The notes: generated by a model not told the origin, from the sequence alone. A DNA stretch of 64,000 bases from Psychrobacter sp. Cmf 22.2 (GCF_001921745.1 NZ_MRYA01000007.1:1-64000), one strand, 5' to 3'. Shown: positions 37,636 to 47,988, counted from the stretch's first letter. Program-made: numbers and translations.

Positions 37636-40600
37636 CGCGTTTTCTCCTGCTGCTCAGAGGGTGCAGAGGTGTTATTCGTAGTTGCACTACCTTGTTCATT
37701 GCTTTGATCTGCTAAATTATTAGCAGAAGGGCTGTTATTGTCAGCGTTAGGAGTAGCAATTGGCTTTGCACTACGCGTAACACCAAGGGCGATTACATCA
37801 GCAGGCAATTTCATGCCAGTAAATGGGTTGTTTGAGCGACCTTGAGTGGCATTGTTACTATTGCCACTGATAACTCTAAAGCGGACAGAAATCGTTGTGC
37901 CATCACCCGACCATGCCATCTCAAAGATGTCATCGCCAAGCTCGGTCCGGCGTGCGCTATTGATGAGGCGTTCTACCCCAAAGCTTCCGGCTTCTTCAAA
38001 GACAGTAAAGTCTCTGCCATCATAGTCCTTGGCTCTAATGCTAGCGCCAGGCTGGCTACTCGGGTTTGGCCATACAAAAGTCGTCCATGCTTGTGTGCCC
38101 ATACGATAACGCAGCTGCTGACCGTCGACGACGATTGTATACTCTGTCAAGCCGCTCACTGGTAATGGCATAATCTGAAACGTTGTTTGATTGGGGGCAG
38201 CACCAGCTGTACCCGATGAGCCTGAGCTATTGCTACCAGTATAGTTGACAAAGTAACGACCGAAGTCAGCGACGAACTGTGGGTTCAGACCTAAACCTGC
38301 ACCATTCCAAATCTTACTTGAGATTTGATCACCGCGACGTATGATAAAGGGCGATAAAGTCTCGTTAACGAATCTCGCCACATAGCCATCTTCCCCAAAG
38401 AATTGACCAATCTCTGCTGGTGTCGCTTCTAAATTAGCATTGGCAGTAAATGGATATTTTTTCTCTAGATTGTTGAGGAATGGCCTCCGTACTTGCGCTT
38501 GCCAGACTTTATTAATCTCAGCCTTAGTAGGTGTCAGCAGCATATTGAATGAGCGAGTCAGAGGCTCACTTAATAAAGGTCGTACAAGCTGTTTTATTTC
38601 TGAATTGGCTTGACTCAGTATCTGCTCATCCAAGATTTGTAGAGACTTGGTCAGCTCTGATCCGTCAGGACTTAGGGTCTGTGAAGCAAACAGTAGGGCA
38701 TCAGGACCGATATCGTCACTACGCGCTATATTATTAAAGCGTGTTCTAATATTTCCTAAGCTTACTAGGTAATTATCTAACAGTGACAGATCTTGATTGT
38801 CCTCTCTTGGTGTGACTAAAGCATGGATAGAGGAGAATTCTTGCGCGATCACACCTGAATTAGCTTGCGGAGCAGAATTTGTATCACTAGAGCTACTACC
38901 GTTGTTCATTGCCGCTTCTGCCATACGCAGCTCAGCTGGACTTTGGCGCAGTATGGTCTGCTTAAACCAATCTACAAAGGAGCGTCGAGACTTGCCATTA
39001 TTATCAGAGCCGAGGTTAGCAGCTTGGTTGTCCCATTGAGTTTGACGATCGACCGTCTCAAATAAAGTTTTTAACGGTGATTCTTTTACGTTAGACAGCT
39101 GATTTAGTAAGACAGCATGGTCATCAAATCCCTCACTATCACGAACATAAACTTGCGATATAAAGCGTTTCCATTCAGCGATATATTCTTGCTTATAACG
39201 ATTGACTAGATATTGCCGTATTTGTTCAGGGCTACCAGTCAACGTGAGATCATCTTGGCTACTGGTTGCCAGTACCCAATCATCTGCGACCACTCTAGTG
39301 GTGGCAGCTTTATCAATCTCATCACTGACAAAAGAATCCCAGGCTTGCCTGGTAAAAGTGCCTGAGATTACATAGCTACCAAGTAGTGCTTCGTTGGCAT
39401 TGTTTTGAGTGATCTGTGCAACCGTAACAGAAGGGAAGCGAGCAGATGCGCGCATCTTGATTTCAGAGTAGACGCGCTCACGTGCAGGCTGGCCTTTACT
39501 AACTTTAGATAGATTGCTGCGAGTTTTATCTATCAGTCCCAAGTCGTTTTGGACGAGCGGGAAAGTGGGGTCATCGACATGTGCCAGGGTAAAGCTTAAG
39601 ATGCGCTCAGCTTGGCGAATCATTTTGTCGCGTGGCATGTCAGCTCGATTGGCATCGAGCCAGTTACGCCAAAACCTTGTCATTTGGTCACTTAAATGAC
39701 TGGTTTCTAAATTGTTGTGATTACCTAGCATAAGATAAGTTTTTAACGCATTATAAGCATCTTCAACATCGGTCGGATCGGACTGAATATAAGCGTCATT
39801 AGTCGTAGTCTCAGTTGTATTTTCAGTTGCAGATTCTTCTGTGCGTACTTTCAGTTGCGCCGCGTTAGTATTTACCTCTGTCAGGAACTTTTCTATATTT
39901 TGTTTGGTAGGGGCTAAGACGATGATGCGGATGCCGTTATAGTATTCTGCTAGTAGTTTTTGTTTGAGCTTGCCGCCTTGATAGAGACCAAGACTCAAAG
40001 ACAGTGGTTTATCTTCTTCATGGTTCTCAAGCTGCTCTATTCGGCTTTGCAAAATGCTAAGTGACTCAAGCTGAGACTGCAGATCACCATTAGCGTTTTT
40101 TTGTAGCTCGGCAACTTGTTGTAAGTCGGCTACTACGCGTTCAGTTAATTGCTTATTATTGGTATATGACCATGTCCATAGTCCAACAGCCGCACAAAGA
40201 GCCACCACAGCGGCCAAGGTAGCAATAGCGCGATGACTGCGTTTATTACGATTTTTGTGTTGCTTGACCAAATGCTTGTCTTTTAGGATGACTTTAGAAA
40301 ATAAATCCTGCAAAAAATAGGGCTTATCGGTGGTTTCTTGCTGAGCGCTGAGAGGGACAGCGGGTGGATGCAAGTCGTAATTTTGCACCATCTGCAAAGT
40401 CATCTGACTGCTAACCTGCCCATCTTGTAAGGCGCTAGTAAAGTAAAACCCGCGCAATATGGGCTTAAATTGAAAAGGGTTGTCCTCAAATAAAGCATGC
40501 ATAAGGGTTCGTATCATCGGACGTAGCGACTGAAACTCCATAGGAAAAGTCATCAGACTGGGAGAGACAGTGCGCTGATGACGCAAAGACAATTTTGTCG

Positions 40601-41561
40601 TACTCAAATCTTTTAGACCGTTGACTAATACGCCAAAATGCTCTTCGAAAACATCAGTAATGTTAATGTTTTCGGGATCCTCAGGGTAGGGTATGGTCGC
40701 GCCCCATACTTGACCGCGCTCTTCTTGTTCATAGTCATTAAAAAAGTCACGAAAGCCTGAGACCAAGTCCATCTTGGTAAAGACTACGTAGACAGGTGCA
40801 TAGACTTCTAACTGTTCGGTCAGGTCTTGGACGCGGCTGCGTAAGTTTTTGGCTAGGTCTAAGGCATAACTTGGATCATTTTTGGTAAGTTCGGCGATAC
40901 TGACCGCAATAATGATGCCGTTAATTGGCGCTTTAGGTCGGTTCTTTTTGAGCAGATTTAAGAATGACAGCCACTCCAAGCGATCTTCTTCGTAGACAGA
41001 GTAACGGCCTGCAGTATCAAGTAAAATACCTTCGGTTGAAAAAAACCAATCACAGTTACGCGTACCGCCAACCCCTTTTACCGATAGCTTATTGGTTTTT
41101 TCCATAAATGGAAACTTTAAACCAGAATGCAGTACAGCTGAGCTTTTACCTGCTGCTGGATTACCAATAACCATATACCACGGCAGCTCATATAACGCTG
41201 CTTTACCGGTTTGATCACCAATCTTTGACTTACGGATGGTCTTAATAGCGTCTTGCATTTGTTGACGTAGCGCTTGCACTTCTTGGACATTTCCATCTTT
41301 AGCTTTATGAAGGCTATTTTCGTTGTGGCTCTCGTTGCCACCATCTTTTACCAGATTAGCAAGTTCATCTGAGGCTTTTTTGCGCCTTTTCCATAGGTAG
41401 TAGCCAAGCACCCCTAGCACTACGCATGTCATCAATACACCAATAATGATGGTAAAGGTTTTGATGGTCACATAATCATACAACAAGACTAGAGCGACTA
41501 TGATACCCAAGACCGACAACACTCTTGGGTTGTAAATAAGATGAAAAAACCTTGAAAACAT
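37632..41561 (-). CDS. tssM: T6SS membrane-complex protein TssM (IcmF)
   Basis: A 1309-residue TssM. Two N-terminal membrane segments (about 15-30 and 34-56), then a cytoplasmic NTPase domain with an intact Walker A, GNPAAGKSS at 133-141, and DTAGRY. A third membrane segment lies near 440-460, followed by a long periplasmic part with the IcmF and DUF1215-type C-terminal regions (NAQVRRPFLNNLEKKYPF-like region, then SSKIWNGAGLGLN). It forms the inner-membrane complex with TssL and an outer-membrane lipoprotein. A Ser/Asn/Gln-rich tail ends the protein. It is followed directly by tagF. Confidence 0.93.
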   Translation of the reverse strand: MFSRFFHLIYNPRVLSVLGIIVALVLLYDYVTIKTFTIIIGVLMTCVVLGVLGYYLWKRRKKASDELANLVKDGGNESHNENSLHKAKDGNVQEVQALRQQMQDAIKTIRKSKIGDQTGKAALYELPWYMVIGNPAAGKSSAVLHSGLKFPFMEKTNKLSVKGVGGTRNCDWFFSTEGILLDTAGRYSVYEEDRLEWLSFLNLLKKNRPKAPINGIIIAVSIAELTKNDPSYALDLAKNLRSRVQDLTEQLEVYAPVYVVFTKMDLVSGFRDFFNDYEQEERGQVWGATIPYPEDPENINITDVFEEHFGVLVNGLKDLSTTKLSLRHQRTVSPSLMTFPMEFQSLRPMIRTLMHALFEDNPFQFKPILRGFYFTSALQDGQVSSQMTLQMVQNYDLHPPAVPLSAQQETTDKPYFLQDLFSKVILKDKHLVKQHKNRNKRSHRAIATLAAVVALCAAVGLWTWSYTNNKQLTERVVADLQQVAELQKNANGDLQSQLESLSILQSRIEQLENHEEDKPLSLSLGLYQGGKLKQKLLAEYYNGIRIIVLAPTKQNIEKFLTEVNTNAAQLKVRTEESATENTTETTTNDAYIQSDPTDVEDAYNALKTYLMLGNHNNLETSHLSDQMTRFWRNWLDANRADMPRDKMIRQAERILSFTLAHVDDPTFPLVQNDLGLIDKTRSNLSKVSKGQPARERVYSEIKMRASARFPSVTVAQITQNNANEALLGSYVISGTFTRQAWDSFVSDEIDKAATTRVVADDWVLATSSQDDLTLTGSPEQIRQYLVNRYKQEYIAEWKRFISQVYVRDSEGFDDHAVLLNQLSNVKESPLKTLFETVDRQTQWDNQAANLGSDNNGKSRRSFVDWFKQTILRQSPAELRMAEAAMNNGSSSSDTNSAPQANSGVIAQEFSSIHALVTPREDNQDLSLLDNYLVSLGNIRTRFNNIARSDDIGPDALLFASQTLSPDGSELTKSLQILDEQILSQANSEIKQLVRPLLSEPLTRSFNMLLTPTKAEINKVWQAQVRRPFLNNLEKKYPFTANANLEATPAEIGQFFGEDGYVARFVNETLSPFIIRRGDQISSKIWNGAGLGLNPQFVADFGRYFVNYTGSNSSGSSGTAGAAPNQTTFQIMPLPVSGLTEYTIVVDGQQLRYRMGTQAWTTFVWPNPSSQPGASIRAKDYDGRDFTVFEEAGSFGVERLINSARRTELGDDIFEMAWSGDGTTISVRFRVISGNSNNATQGRSNNPFTGMKLPADVIALGVTRSAKPIATPNADNNSPSANNLADQSNEQGSATTNNTSAPSEQQEKTR

Positions 41562-41651
41562 GCGTGCTACCTAGTGTGTTCTTAAGACAATAAAATAAAT
41601 ATTTACAACAATGAAGCGTCAATTTTTTCGTAAGAGCTACGCTTAAAACGC

Positions 41652-43259
41652 CTAGGAAAAATCTGCTAACCAAAGCAGAGAACATTGCTTATGTTGAGTT
41701 TCTAGAAATATAAAATCTGACTCTTGTTTATTTGTATTAATTAAATTGACGAATAATGATAAACCGATAAATGGTTTTAACCAGAGGTTAGATGGCATAT
41801 AATGCCCTAAATAATGCTCATTTGCTAGTATGTCTTGTTCTGTAAGTGCATTAATAAAGCTCATATATACTGAAATATCATACGGTTGTTTTTCTGGATT
41901 AATGTCAGTCATAGATGTGACATTGAGATTTTGGTAAAGAACATTAGTTTTATCTGTTGTATTGTCTAATTCTGTTTGAGTGTGCGTTTTATCAGTGGTT
42001 GATGACAGTGAAAAAGAATTGTCTAACAGTAGGTCTTTGATCCTCATTAACCGATGACTATAACTACGTCTGTTATCAAGGCATACATCTGATTGGCCAT
42101 GGTCGTTTATATCCGCATTTTGTGTACTAATGTCTTTAACATCGGGGGCACGTATTTTAGTTAATAAAATGTTGGCACAAGTGTCGATATTAAGTACGTC
42201 TTGAGCAGCTTGATTACAGAATACTAGTAGCACACCCGCTTCAGTAGGAATGACGTTGGAAGTATTACTCGAGTACAGCTGCAATTCTAGCCACTCATCA
42301 TTAAGCTGTGAGTCTGCGATAATCAATAAGCAAAGCTCAGGGGACACCGATTGAGCCAATGGCATCACATGCTCATTGACAAACTGTATAGGGTCGTAAG
42401 TGACATTGTTTTTTGGATTGGTATCACTAGTGATAATTGGGTTAATAGTAATTAAAGAGTCTAAAAAACCATAGGTGGATAGCTGCTCTTTTGTGGCTGC
42501 GATGAGTAGATCTGTGTCTGCGCCTTCAGGCACGCACAGATAAATGGAAAATTCAGAGAGTGAGCCATCAGTAGGAGCGACGGTGGATTCGTCATTATCT
42601 TTTTTATCTGCACTAATAAGGTAATGCTGTTGCCAATCAGGGTGGATGTCGATAGCTGAGTTGGGTTCATGAGTATCTTGTTCATTATGAACGTTAAAGT
42701 GTTGAGCAATACTCGACAACACCTCGTCACTTAAAGAGAGTTGTTTGTGAATCAATGAGCACAAACGCAGAGTTAGGCCGTTCAGATCTGAATCCTCTAA
42801 ACCTGTATCATGCATATACTGGTATGGTAAGGGTGCGACATCGGTTAACTGTATAATCGGTTTGGTCAGTATCGGTAAACCATCAAAGTCTGTCAGATCT
42901 TCACTCAATAAGGTAAGGTCTGCATTATTATCAATCACATCGGACCAGTTATCTCCTTCAGGCAGACACATACTGCTATACATAAACAATCTATAAGTAT
43001 TCGGCAGTTTAGCGCGCTCTTTTTCACTATTGTTATATACAGCATCAGCAGTACTGCTTTCTGTTTTTTTCTGTCTCCATCGAAGCGCTAGGATAAATGC
43101 AAATAATGATAGGGGAACAATGACAAACCAAAGCAATAAACCAAATGCAGTAAGTTGTCCTGCATTGTCTTTGAAATACATCCAAGCCAATATGAGATAG
43201 ACAATTAAGAGCATCACTAAAACATAGCGGCCGTATGACATTAGTTTTTTTACAACCAC
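41652..43259 (-). CDS. Unrecognised T6SS-locus membrane protein
   Basis: A 535-residue protein with two N-terminal membrane segments (about 9-27 and 36-58, ending in WRQKK) and a large probable cytoplasmic part of mixed alpha/beta character. I cannot assign a family. It is the first gene of the minus-strand half of the T6SS locus, 90 bases before tssM. Moraxellaceae T6SS loci contain extra, lineage-specific genes (asa genes in Acinetobacter), and this may be one. A role in assembling the membrane complex is a guess from position. Confidence 0.7.
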   Translation of the reverse strand: MVVKKLMSYGRYVLVMLLIVYLILAWMYFKDNAGQLTAFGLLLWFVIVPLSLFAFILALRWRQKKTESSTADAVYNNSEKERAKLPNTYRLFMYSSMCLPEGDNWSDVIDNNADLTLLSEDLTDFDGLPILTKPIIQLTDVAPLPYQYMHDTGLEDSDLNGLTLRLCSLIHKQLSLSDEVLSSIAQHFNVHNEQDTHEPNSAIDIHPDWQQHYLISADKKDNDESTVAPTDGSLSEFSIYLCVPEGADTDLLIAATKEQLSTYGFLDSLITINPIITSDTNPKNNVTYDPIQFVNEHVMPLAQSVSPELCLLIIADSQLNDEWLELQLYSSNTSNVIPTEAGVLLVFCNQAAQDVLNIDTCANILLTKIRAPDVKDISTQNADINDHGQSDVCLDNRRSYSHRLMRIKDLLLDNSFSLSSTTDKTHTQTELDNTTDKTNVLYQNLNVTSMTDINPEKQPYDISVYMSFINALTEQDILANEHYLGHYMPSNLWLKPFIGLSLFVNLINTNKQESDFIFLETQHKQCSLLWLADFS

Positions 43260-43614
43260 TTTTCTAACTCCTAACTATCGATTATTTTTCTTAGTTTTTA
43301 CTATATTCTAAGATATTTTTAATAGTATTTTATGGTGTTTACTCTATCAATGCCACTACGAATAACTACAATATTTTACTAATTTTTAGTAAGTCATTAA
43401 GTTTCAATATCTTTTTCCGTAATTATTTTTATAGTGAGATAGTTTAAAGCCTTTTAATTATAAGATTTGGAGTTGAAAACATATAGTAAAAGAGAGAAAA
43501 AACATATTGGTATGGAAAAATAATAATGAAATTAAGTCAGCTTTATTTTAAAACAGCTCGTTTGTCTATATACTGCTTATAAAATTAGCAATACCAACGA
43601 ATGTTTATATTTTT
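43260..43614. promoter_or_regulatory. Divergent promoter region of the T6SS locus
   Basis: About 355 very AT-rich bases between the divergent T6SS halves, so both promoters should lie here. No clear -35/-10 pairs, operator or small gene could be assigned by eye. Confidence 0.5.
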
Positions 43615-44664
43615 ATGGTTTATTTCACTGTTTCTGTCTTTACACTGATATCAGTCGTTGTGGTGGTTGCACTTTTCGATCGACAACTATGTATAAGAAT
43701 ATTTGATAAAACAAAAAATAGTGTTCGGCAGTTATCTGGTTTAAAAATAGGCTTTTTATTGAGGCAGCTACAAGTAACGTCCTCTCGCTCTACTATAAAG
43801 GGTACTCATCGTTTTATATTGCCTATCAATATAAAGCGCATCCCAATCGTATCTACACTGTCGTTGTTAGTTATTACAGCGACTATTGGCCTATGTTATG
43901 CCCTCATTAACAGTCATTCTCTTGAGGTTTATCATGCTAAAAACACTATACCCGGCACTGCTAACTCACAAATTAATCAATTACTTGTAGGTGAGCGTCT
44001 GCGACCACCGCCATCGCCGCCAGAGGAGTTGTTCGCTGAGCTTGAAGCTGAGATTGCAAGCTATCAAGCAAACCAGACTGAAAAGGGTTATTGGCCCGAT
44101 GAAAAAACGGATTTTTCTCAAGCCAGAAGGCCGCTCATATTACCTGAGCCAGATTTGTCCACTCTAAATGCTCAAGATAGTACGACTGGCTATTCAGGAG
44201 ACATTTTGGCTTCGCATCTACATAATGGTCATATCAATATCAAAAATGCTGACCGTAATTGGAAAAAGATGAATTCAGAATTTGTTCAACGGCTGTTGAC
44301 TGTGTATAAGGTAATGAGCGATCAGTATGGCTATGATATGGTGCTTTTAGAAGGCTATCGTAGCCCTGCAAGGCAGGCAAGATTGCTTAAAAAAGGCACT
44401 CATGTGACCAAGGCGGGCTCCTATAAAAGTTACCATCAGTTTGGTCTTGCAGGAGACAGCGCCTTTATTAAAAATGGTAAGATTGTGATCACTGAAAAGG
44501 ATCCTTGGGCGATGCGAGGCTATAAACTATATGGTAAAGTGGCAAAATCTGCTGGACTTGTGTGGGGAGGAGACTGGCGAATGATGGATCTTGGGCATGT
44601 TGAACTACGCAAAAAAGGGGTACTTGGTCGCCCAGAAATGGCGGAAATTTTGACCAGTCAATAA
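43615..44664 (+). CDS. tagX: TagX-like peptidoglycan endopeptidase (M15) of the T6SS
   Basis: A 349-residue membrane-anchored zinc peptidase. Hydrophobic segments lie at about 3-22 and 76-94. The C-terminal M15 (VanY/DacB-like) domain has LLEGYRSPARQARLL, the zinc motif SYHQFGLAGD with H274 and D281, and DLGHVEL with H328. TagX of Acinetobacter is an L,D-endopeptidase that opens the cell wall for T6SS assembly; this protein has the same domain and locus position. It begins the plus-strand half, 31 bases before the lipoprotein gene. The start is poorly supported; a later ATG is possible. Confidence 0.82.
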   Translation: MVYFTVSVFTLISVVVVVALFDRQLCIRIFDKTKNSVRQLSGLKIGFLLRQLQVTSSRSTIKGTHRFILPINIKRIPIVSTLSLLVITATIGLCYALINSHSLEVYHAKNTIPGTANSQINQLLVGERLRPPPSPPEELFAELEAEIASYQANQTEKGYWPDEKTDFSQARRPLILPEPDLSTLNAQDSTTGYSGDILASHLHNGHINIKNADRNWKKMNSEFVQRLLTVYKVMSDQYGYDMVLLEGYRSPARQARLLKKGTHVTKAGSYKSYHQFGLAGDSAFIKNGKIVITEKDPWAMRGYKLYGKVAKSAGLVWGGDWRMMDLGHVELRKKGVLGRPEMAEILTSQ

Positions 44665-44695
44665 TAACTATAGTATTTCAAGGTAAATTGAAAAT

Positions 44696-45388
44696 ATGAA
44701 CAGATGTAAGATAATATCCATAGCATCGATGACAGCTGGTTGTTTGTTAAGCGGGACGCTAACAGGATGTAGCACTGATAAGTTGAGCAAATCCAATAAC
44801 AATGTCTCTGCGCTGGCAGGCGAGTCTACTATTGCTGATAATATAAAAAGCATCATCAGTAATGGCAAAAACAGTGACAATGACGATCTGCAAAACTTAA
44901 AAGCTCAGTTAGAAAAACAGCAACAGCAGATTGAAAACATGAATACCGAGCAGCAGGCTTTGCAAGAGCAACTAAGACGACAAAAATTCACATTAAATAT
45001 TAAACCGACGGTCAATGCTAATGCTGGACGTACAAACCAAGGCACTGCGAGTATCGCTTATATTGCGTTTTTGGAAGAAGAAAGCCAGTTTACTGAAGTT
45101 GAGGAGCTGGCTGCTAAAGAAGTCAGTGTTATCCCTAATCGCGAGACCAGTCTAACTTTAAATATTCCGCAGGATGCACGCTTTATGGCGGTTAAAGTGG
45201 GACTTAGATACACCAAAAAACGCTCACAGCTTCTCATTCCGCTTAATAGTCTCAATTTTGATAAGCCACTGGCGCTTCATATAGGCGCATGTGATGTGAG
45301 TATAGCGGAGGGTATCAGCCCAGAGCTTGCGCCTACATTTTCGACCAAACTTAAATATTATCAGCAGCCATTAGTCAGCTGTTTGTAG
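44696..45388 (+). CDS. T6SS lipoprotein, possible divergent TssJ
   Basis: A 230-residue lipoprotein (lipobox LTGC, lipid Cys C25). Residues about 65-100 form a Gln/Glu-rich coiled coil, and residues about 100-230 are a beta-sandwich-like part. The order YIAFLEEESQFTEVEELA, then VIPNRETSLTLNIP, then ARFMAVKVGLRY resembles the TssJ pattern of F, L, PG and a late strand block. TssJ is the outer-membrane lipoprotein that binds TssM. Its place directly before tssK fits. The coiled-coil insert is unusual for TssJ. Identity as TssJ is an inference. Confidence 0.62.
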   Translation: MNRCKIISIASMTAGCLLSGTLTGCSTDKLSKSNNNVSALAGESTIADNIKSIISNGKNSDNDDLQNLKAQLEKQQQQIENMNTEQQALQEQLRRQKFTLNIKPTVNANAGRTNQGTASIAYIAFLEEESQFTEVEELAAKEVSVIPNRETSLTLNIPQDARFMAVKVGLRYTKKRSQLLIPLNSLNFDKPLALHIGACDVSIAEGISPELAPTFSTKLKYYQQPLVSCL

Positions 45389-45397
45389 GAGATTGTC

Positions 45398-46744
45398 TTG
45401 AGTAAACACAGAGTACTATGGGGAGAGGGGCTGTTTTTAAGACCTCAGCATTTTCAAATACAAGACACGTATCATAACTCACAGCGCGCCCTGAGTATGA
45501 TGCTGATGCAACCGTATGCTTACGGAGTATCCGATGTTCAGATAGATAAACAGCTTTTAGAAAGTAACTTATTAAGCTTTCAAAGTATTTACGCTGTATT
45601 GCCAGATAGCACAATATATCAGGCACCCCGTATAGATGCATTACCCAAAGGTGTTGCGCTAGATAGTCAAGATCATGGTGATGAGGTCTTTGTGTTTTTA
45701 AGTTTAGAGATTGTCCATAATGGTGGCAGTAACATACAAGCAGACCATAATGATAATCCAGCACGCTATGTCAGGGGAGCTATTGAAGCAAAAGATTTAT
45801 ATAGTCAGGCAGCTGAAGCAGTCATTGATGTTATCAAGCTATCACCAAGCCTGCAATTGAGCCATTCCGCGCAAGCGCCCAGTCGAGATACCCTGTCGTT
45901 GTTAGTTGCCAAACTGGTGCGCACAACCCAAGGCATCTACCAAGTAGATGAAGATTATATCGTCCCTAGTGTGCATATTAAGAGTAACCCTGCGCTCGTG
46001 GGTCAAGTCTATCGTTTGATGACCATGATCAATACCAAATCGACTTCGTTATATGACCATCATCGCCAGTCTAATAATGATTTACTAGAATTTCGCTCAT
46101 CAGATATCGCATCTTTTTGGCTATTGCATACGCTCAATACCGCATACTCTCAGCTAAATCACTTATATAATAACGCTAAATTGCATCCAGAACGTCTGTA
46201 TGAGGCGCTATTAAATGTGGCCAGCCAGTTGGCTACTTTTAGCTCATTATATAAAGTAGGCGATTTGCCTTCTTATCATCATGACAATGCTAATGAGTCG
46301 TTTAATAGCATCATCTCAATCATTCGTGAGCTACTCAACACCGTGATCGCGAGTAACTTCATCTCAATCCCATTACGTCAAAACAAATCGTCTTACTATA
46401 CAGGGGAGCTGAGCGGCGACAAAATCACACGCAGCTCACAGCTATATCTGTCTATTAGCTCCTCACTGCCGATGCATGAATTAATCGATATCGTACCACG
46501 CCGCTTTAAGGTCGCGACCCCTGATTCGGTAGAGAAGCGTGTCTTATCAGCGCTGCCCGGTTCACCTATCTCACATGTGACTCAAGTACCGAGTGCGATA
46601 CCTGTGCGGCCAGGATTTAGTTACTTCACCATTGAGCCTGTAGGTGAGCTGTATGATGAGATGATAAAGTCTGAATCCATCTGTATCTATGTGCCAAACG
46701 GTTTTGATGATTTAAAAATAGAGCTAATGGCTATCGTACAGTAG
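45398..46744 (+). CDS. tssK: T6SS baseplate protein TssK
   Basis: A 448-residue TssK. The opening HRVLWGEGLFLRPQHFQIQD is the family signature, and the C-terminus keeps SLPMHELIDIVPRRFKVATP and PGFSYFTIEP. TssK links the baseplate to the membrane complex. The start codon is TTG, supported by AGGAGATTGTC directly upstream and by the signature beginning at residue 4. The gene follows the lipoprotein by 9 bases. Confidence 0.94.
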   Translation: MSKHRVLWGEGLFLRPQHFQIQDTYHNSQRALSMMLMQPYAYGVSDVQIDKQLLESNLLSFQSIYAVLPDSTIYQAPRIDALPKGVALDSQDHGDEVFVFLSLEIVHNGGSNIQADHNDNPARYVRGAIEAKDLYSQAAEAVIDVIKLSPSLQLSHSAQAPSRDTLSLLVAKLVRTTQGIYQVDEDYIVPSVHIKSNPALVGQVYRLMTMINTKSTSLYDHHRQSNNDLLEFRSSDIASFWLLHTLNTAYSQLNHLYNNAKLHPERLYEALLNVASQLATFSSLYKVGDLPSYHHDNANESFNSIISIIRELLNTVIASNFISIPLRQNKSSYYTGELSGDKITRSSQLYLSISSSLPMHELIDIVPRRFKVATPDSVEKRVLSALPGSPISHVTQVPSAIPVRPGFSYFTIEPVGELYDEMIKSESICIYVPNGFDDLKIELMAIVQ

Positions 46745-46871
46745 TGAATTCTAGAAGCTACTATCGAGCAGCGTTATAAATCGCTACTTGTGTATACACG
46801 TTAGTTGATTGCTGTCGTTAAGTAATATCTCCAAAACCAGTATTTTCAAAAATTAAGCATTAGGAACGATC

Positions 46872-47684
46872 ATGTCAGGGAATAATTCAATTGGTTCTGC
46901 GCCCTCATTGTTAGATTCAGGTGAGGTGGCATCAAAGGTCTCAGCAATCGGTCTTGATAAACGCATCAGCAGCCAATCGCTGGTTGATATCATGTATGAC
47001 GGCTTTTATTTAGTGTTCTTACTACGCAACCACTACTTTAGTACCGAACCACATAAGTTTCGTCAAAAGATATACGACTTCCTAGATAAATTTGAGATAA
47101 ATGCACGCAAAAAAGGCTTTTTATCAGAAGATATTCATGAAGCTAAGTACGCTTACTGTGCGCTGATTGATGAAACCATCATGACCTCGCAGGAGCCAGA
47201 ATTTCAAACGCTAAAAGACGCATGGGAGATGAACCCTTTGCAATTGGATTTGTTTGGTTCACAAATTGCGGGCAATGAATTTTTTGAGCGCTTAGATGGC
47301 TTACGTGAACAAGGCGAGAAGCGTTTAGCTGCACTAGAAGTCTATCACTATGCAATGCTGCTTGGTTTTCAGGGCAAGTACCGTCTTGAAGCACCGGAAA
47401 AGATTCGCTATCTCATCTCGCGTTTAGGCGATGAAATTGAACATCTTCGCGGGAATAAAAACGAATTTTCACCATTTTGGGCGATTCCTGATCAGATTAA
47501 GCATACTCTCACTAGCGAAACACCGCTATGGGTTATTCTTGCGGTAATGGCTGTATTATTGACAGTCATATTTGCAACCATGTGGCAATTTACTAATAGC
47601 TTCTCTGACAATCAGCTTTCCGCCTATGACAATGTGATTCAAGAAAACAAAGAGCAAGCACATATTTCGATCTTCTTACCGTAA
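46872..47684 (+). CDS. tssL: T6SS membrane-complex protein TssL (DotU family)
   Basis: A 270-residue DotU/TssL protein. The cytoplasmic helical domain (about 35-200) includes AKYAYCALIDETIMTSQ and EVYHYAMLLGFQGKYRL, both family landmarks. One C-terminal membrane segment lies at about 216-238 (LWVILAVMAVLLTVIFATMW). No peptidoglycan-binding extension is present, which may explain the separate OmpA-family gene. It is the last T6SS gene of the plus-strand half. Confidence 0.93.
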   Translation: MSGNNSIGSAPSLLDSGEVASKVSAIGLDKRISSQSLVDIMYDGFYLVFLLRNHYFSTEPHKFRQKIYDFLDKFEINARKKGFLSEDIHEAKYAYCALIDETIMTSQEPEFQTLKDAWEMNPLQLDLFGSQIAGNEFFERLDGLREQGEKRLAALEVYHYAMLLGFQGKYRLEAPEKIRYLISRLGDEIEHLRGNKNEFSPFWAIPDQIKHTLTSETPLWVILAVMAVLLTVIFATMWQFTNSFSDNQLSAYDNVIQENKEQAHISIFLP

Positions 47685-47742
47685 ATAGTATTAAGCAAGC
47701 TATTAAGCCTATAAAGTTCATGCTTAAGTTATTTTAATGTTT

Positions 47743-47780
47743 AAAAAGCCATTCCATTTGTGTAGTGGGGTGGCTTTTTT
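47743..47780 (+). terminator. Terminator after tssL
   Basis: AAAAAGCCATTCCA and TGGGGTGGCTTTTTT form a stem with G-T pairs and a T run. It ends the tagX-tssL transcript. The remaining bases to 47988 are AT-rich and should hold the antiporter promoter. Confidence 0.82.
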
Positions 47781-47988
47781 ATTACATAAATTTATTGCCT
47801 GAAAGTTGACGTATTATATAGCTATTAATAACACTCATCTCTGTCGTTCATAGGTCGTCATTGTTACTTTTTAACTTCATCAAGCCATATCTGTTATAGT
47901 TAATTATAGTACTATTAGTAACTACAATTTGCTCAATCACCATAACCAATACCACCATAATAATTATTAAAAAATAGGGCTTACAAAG

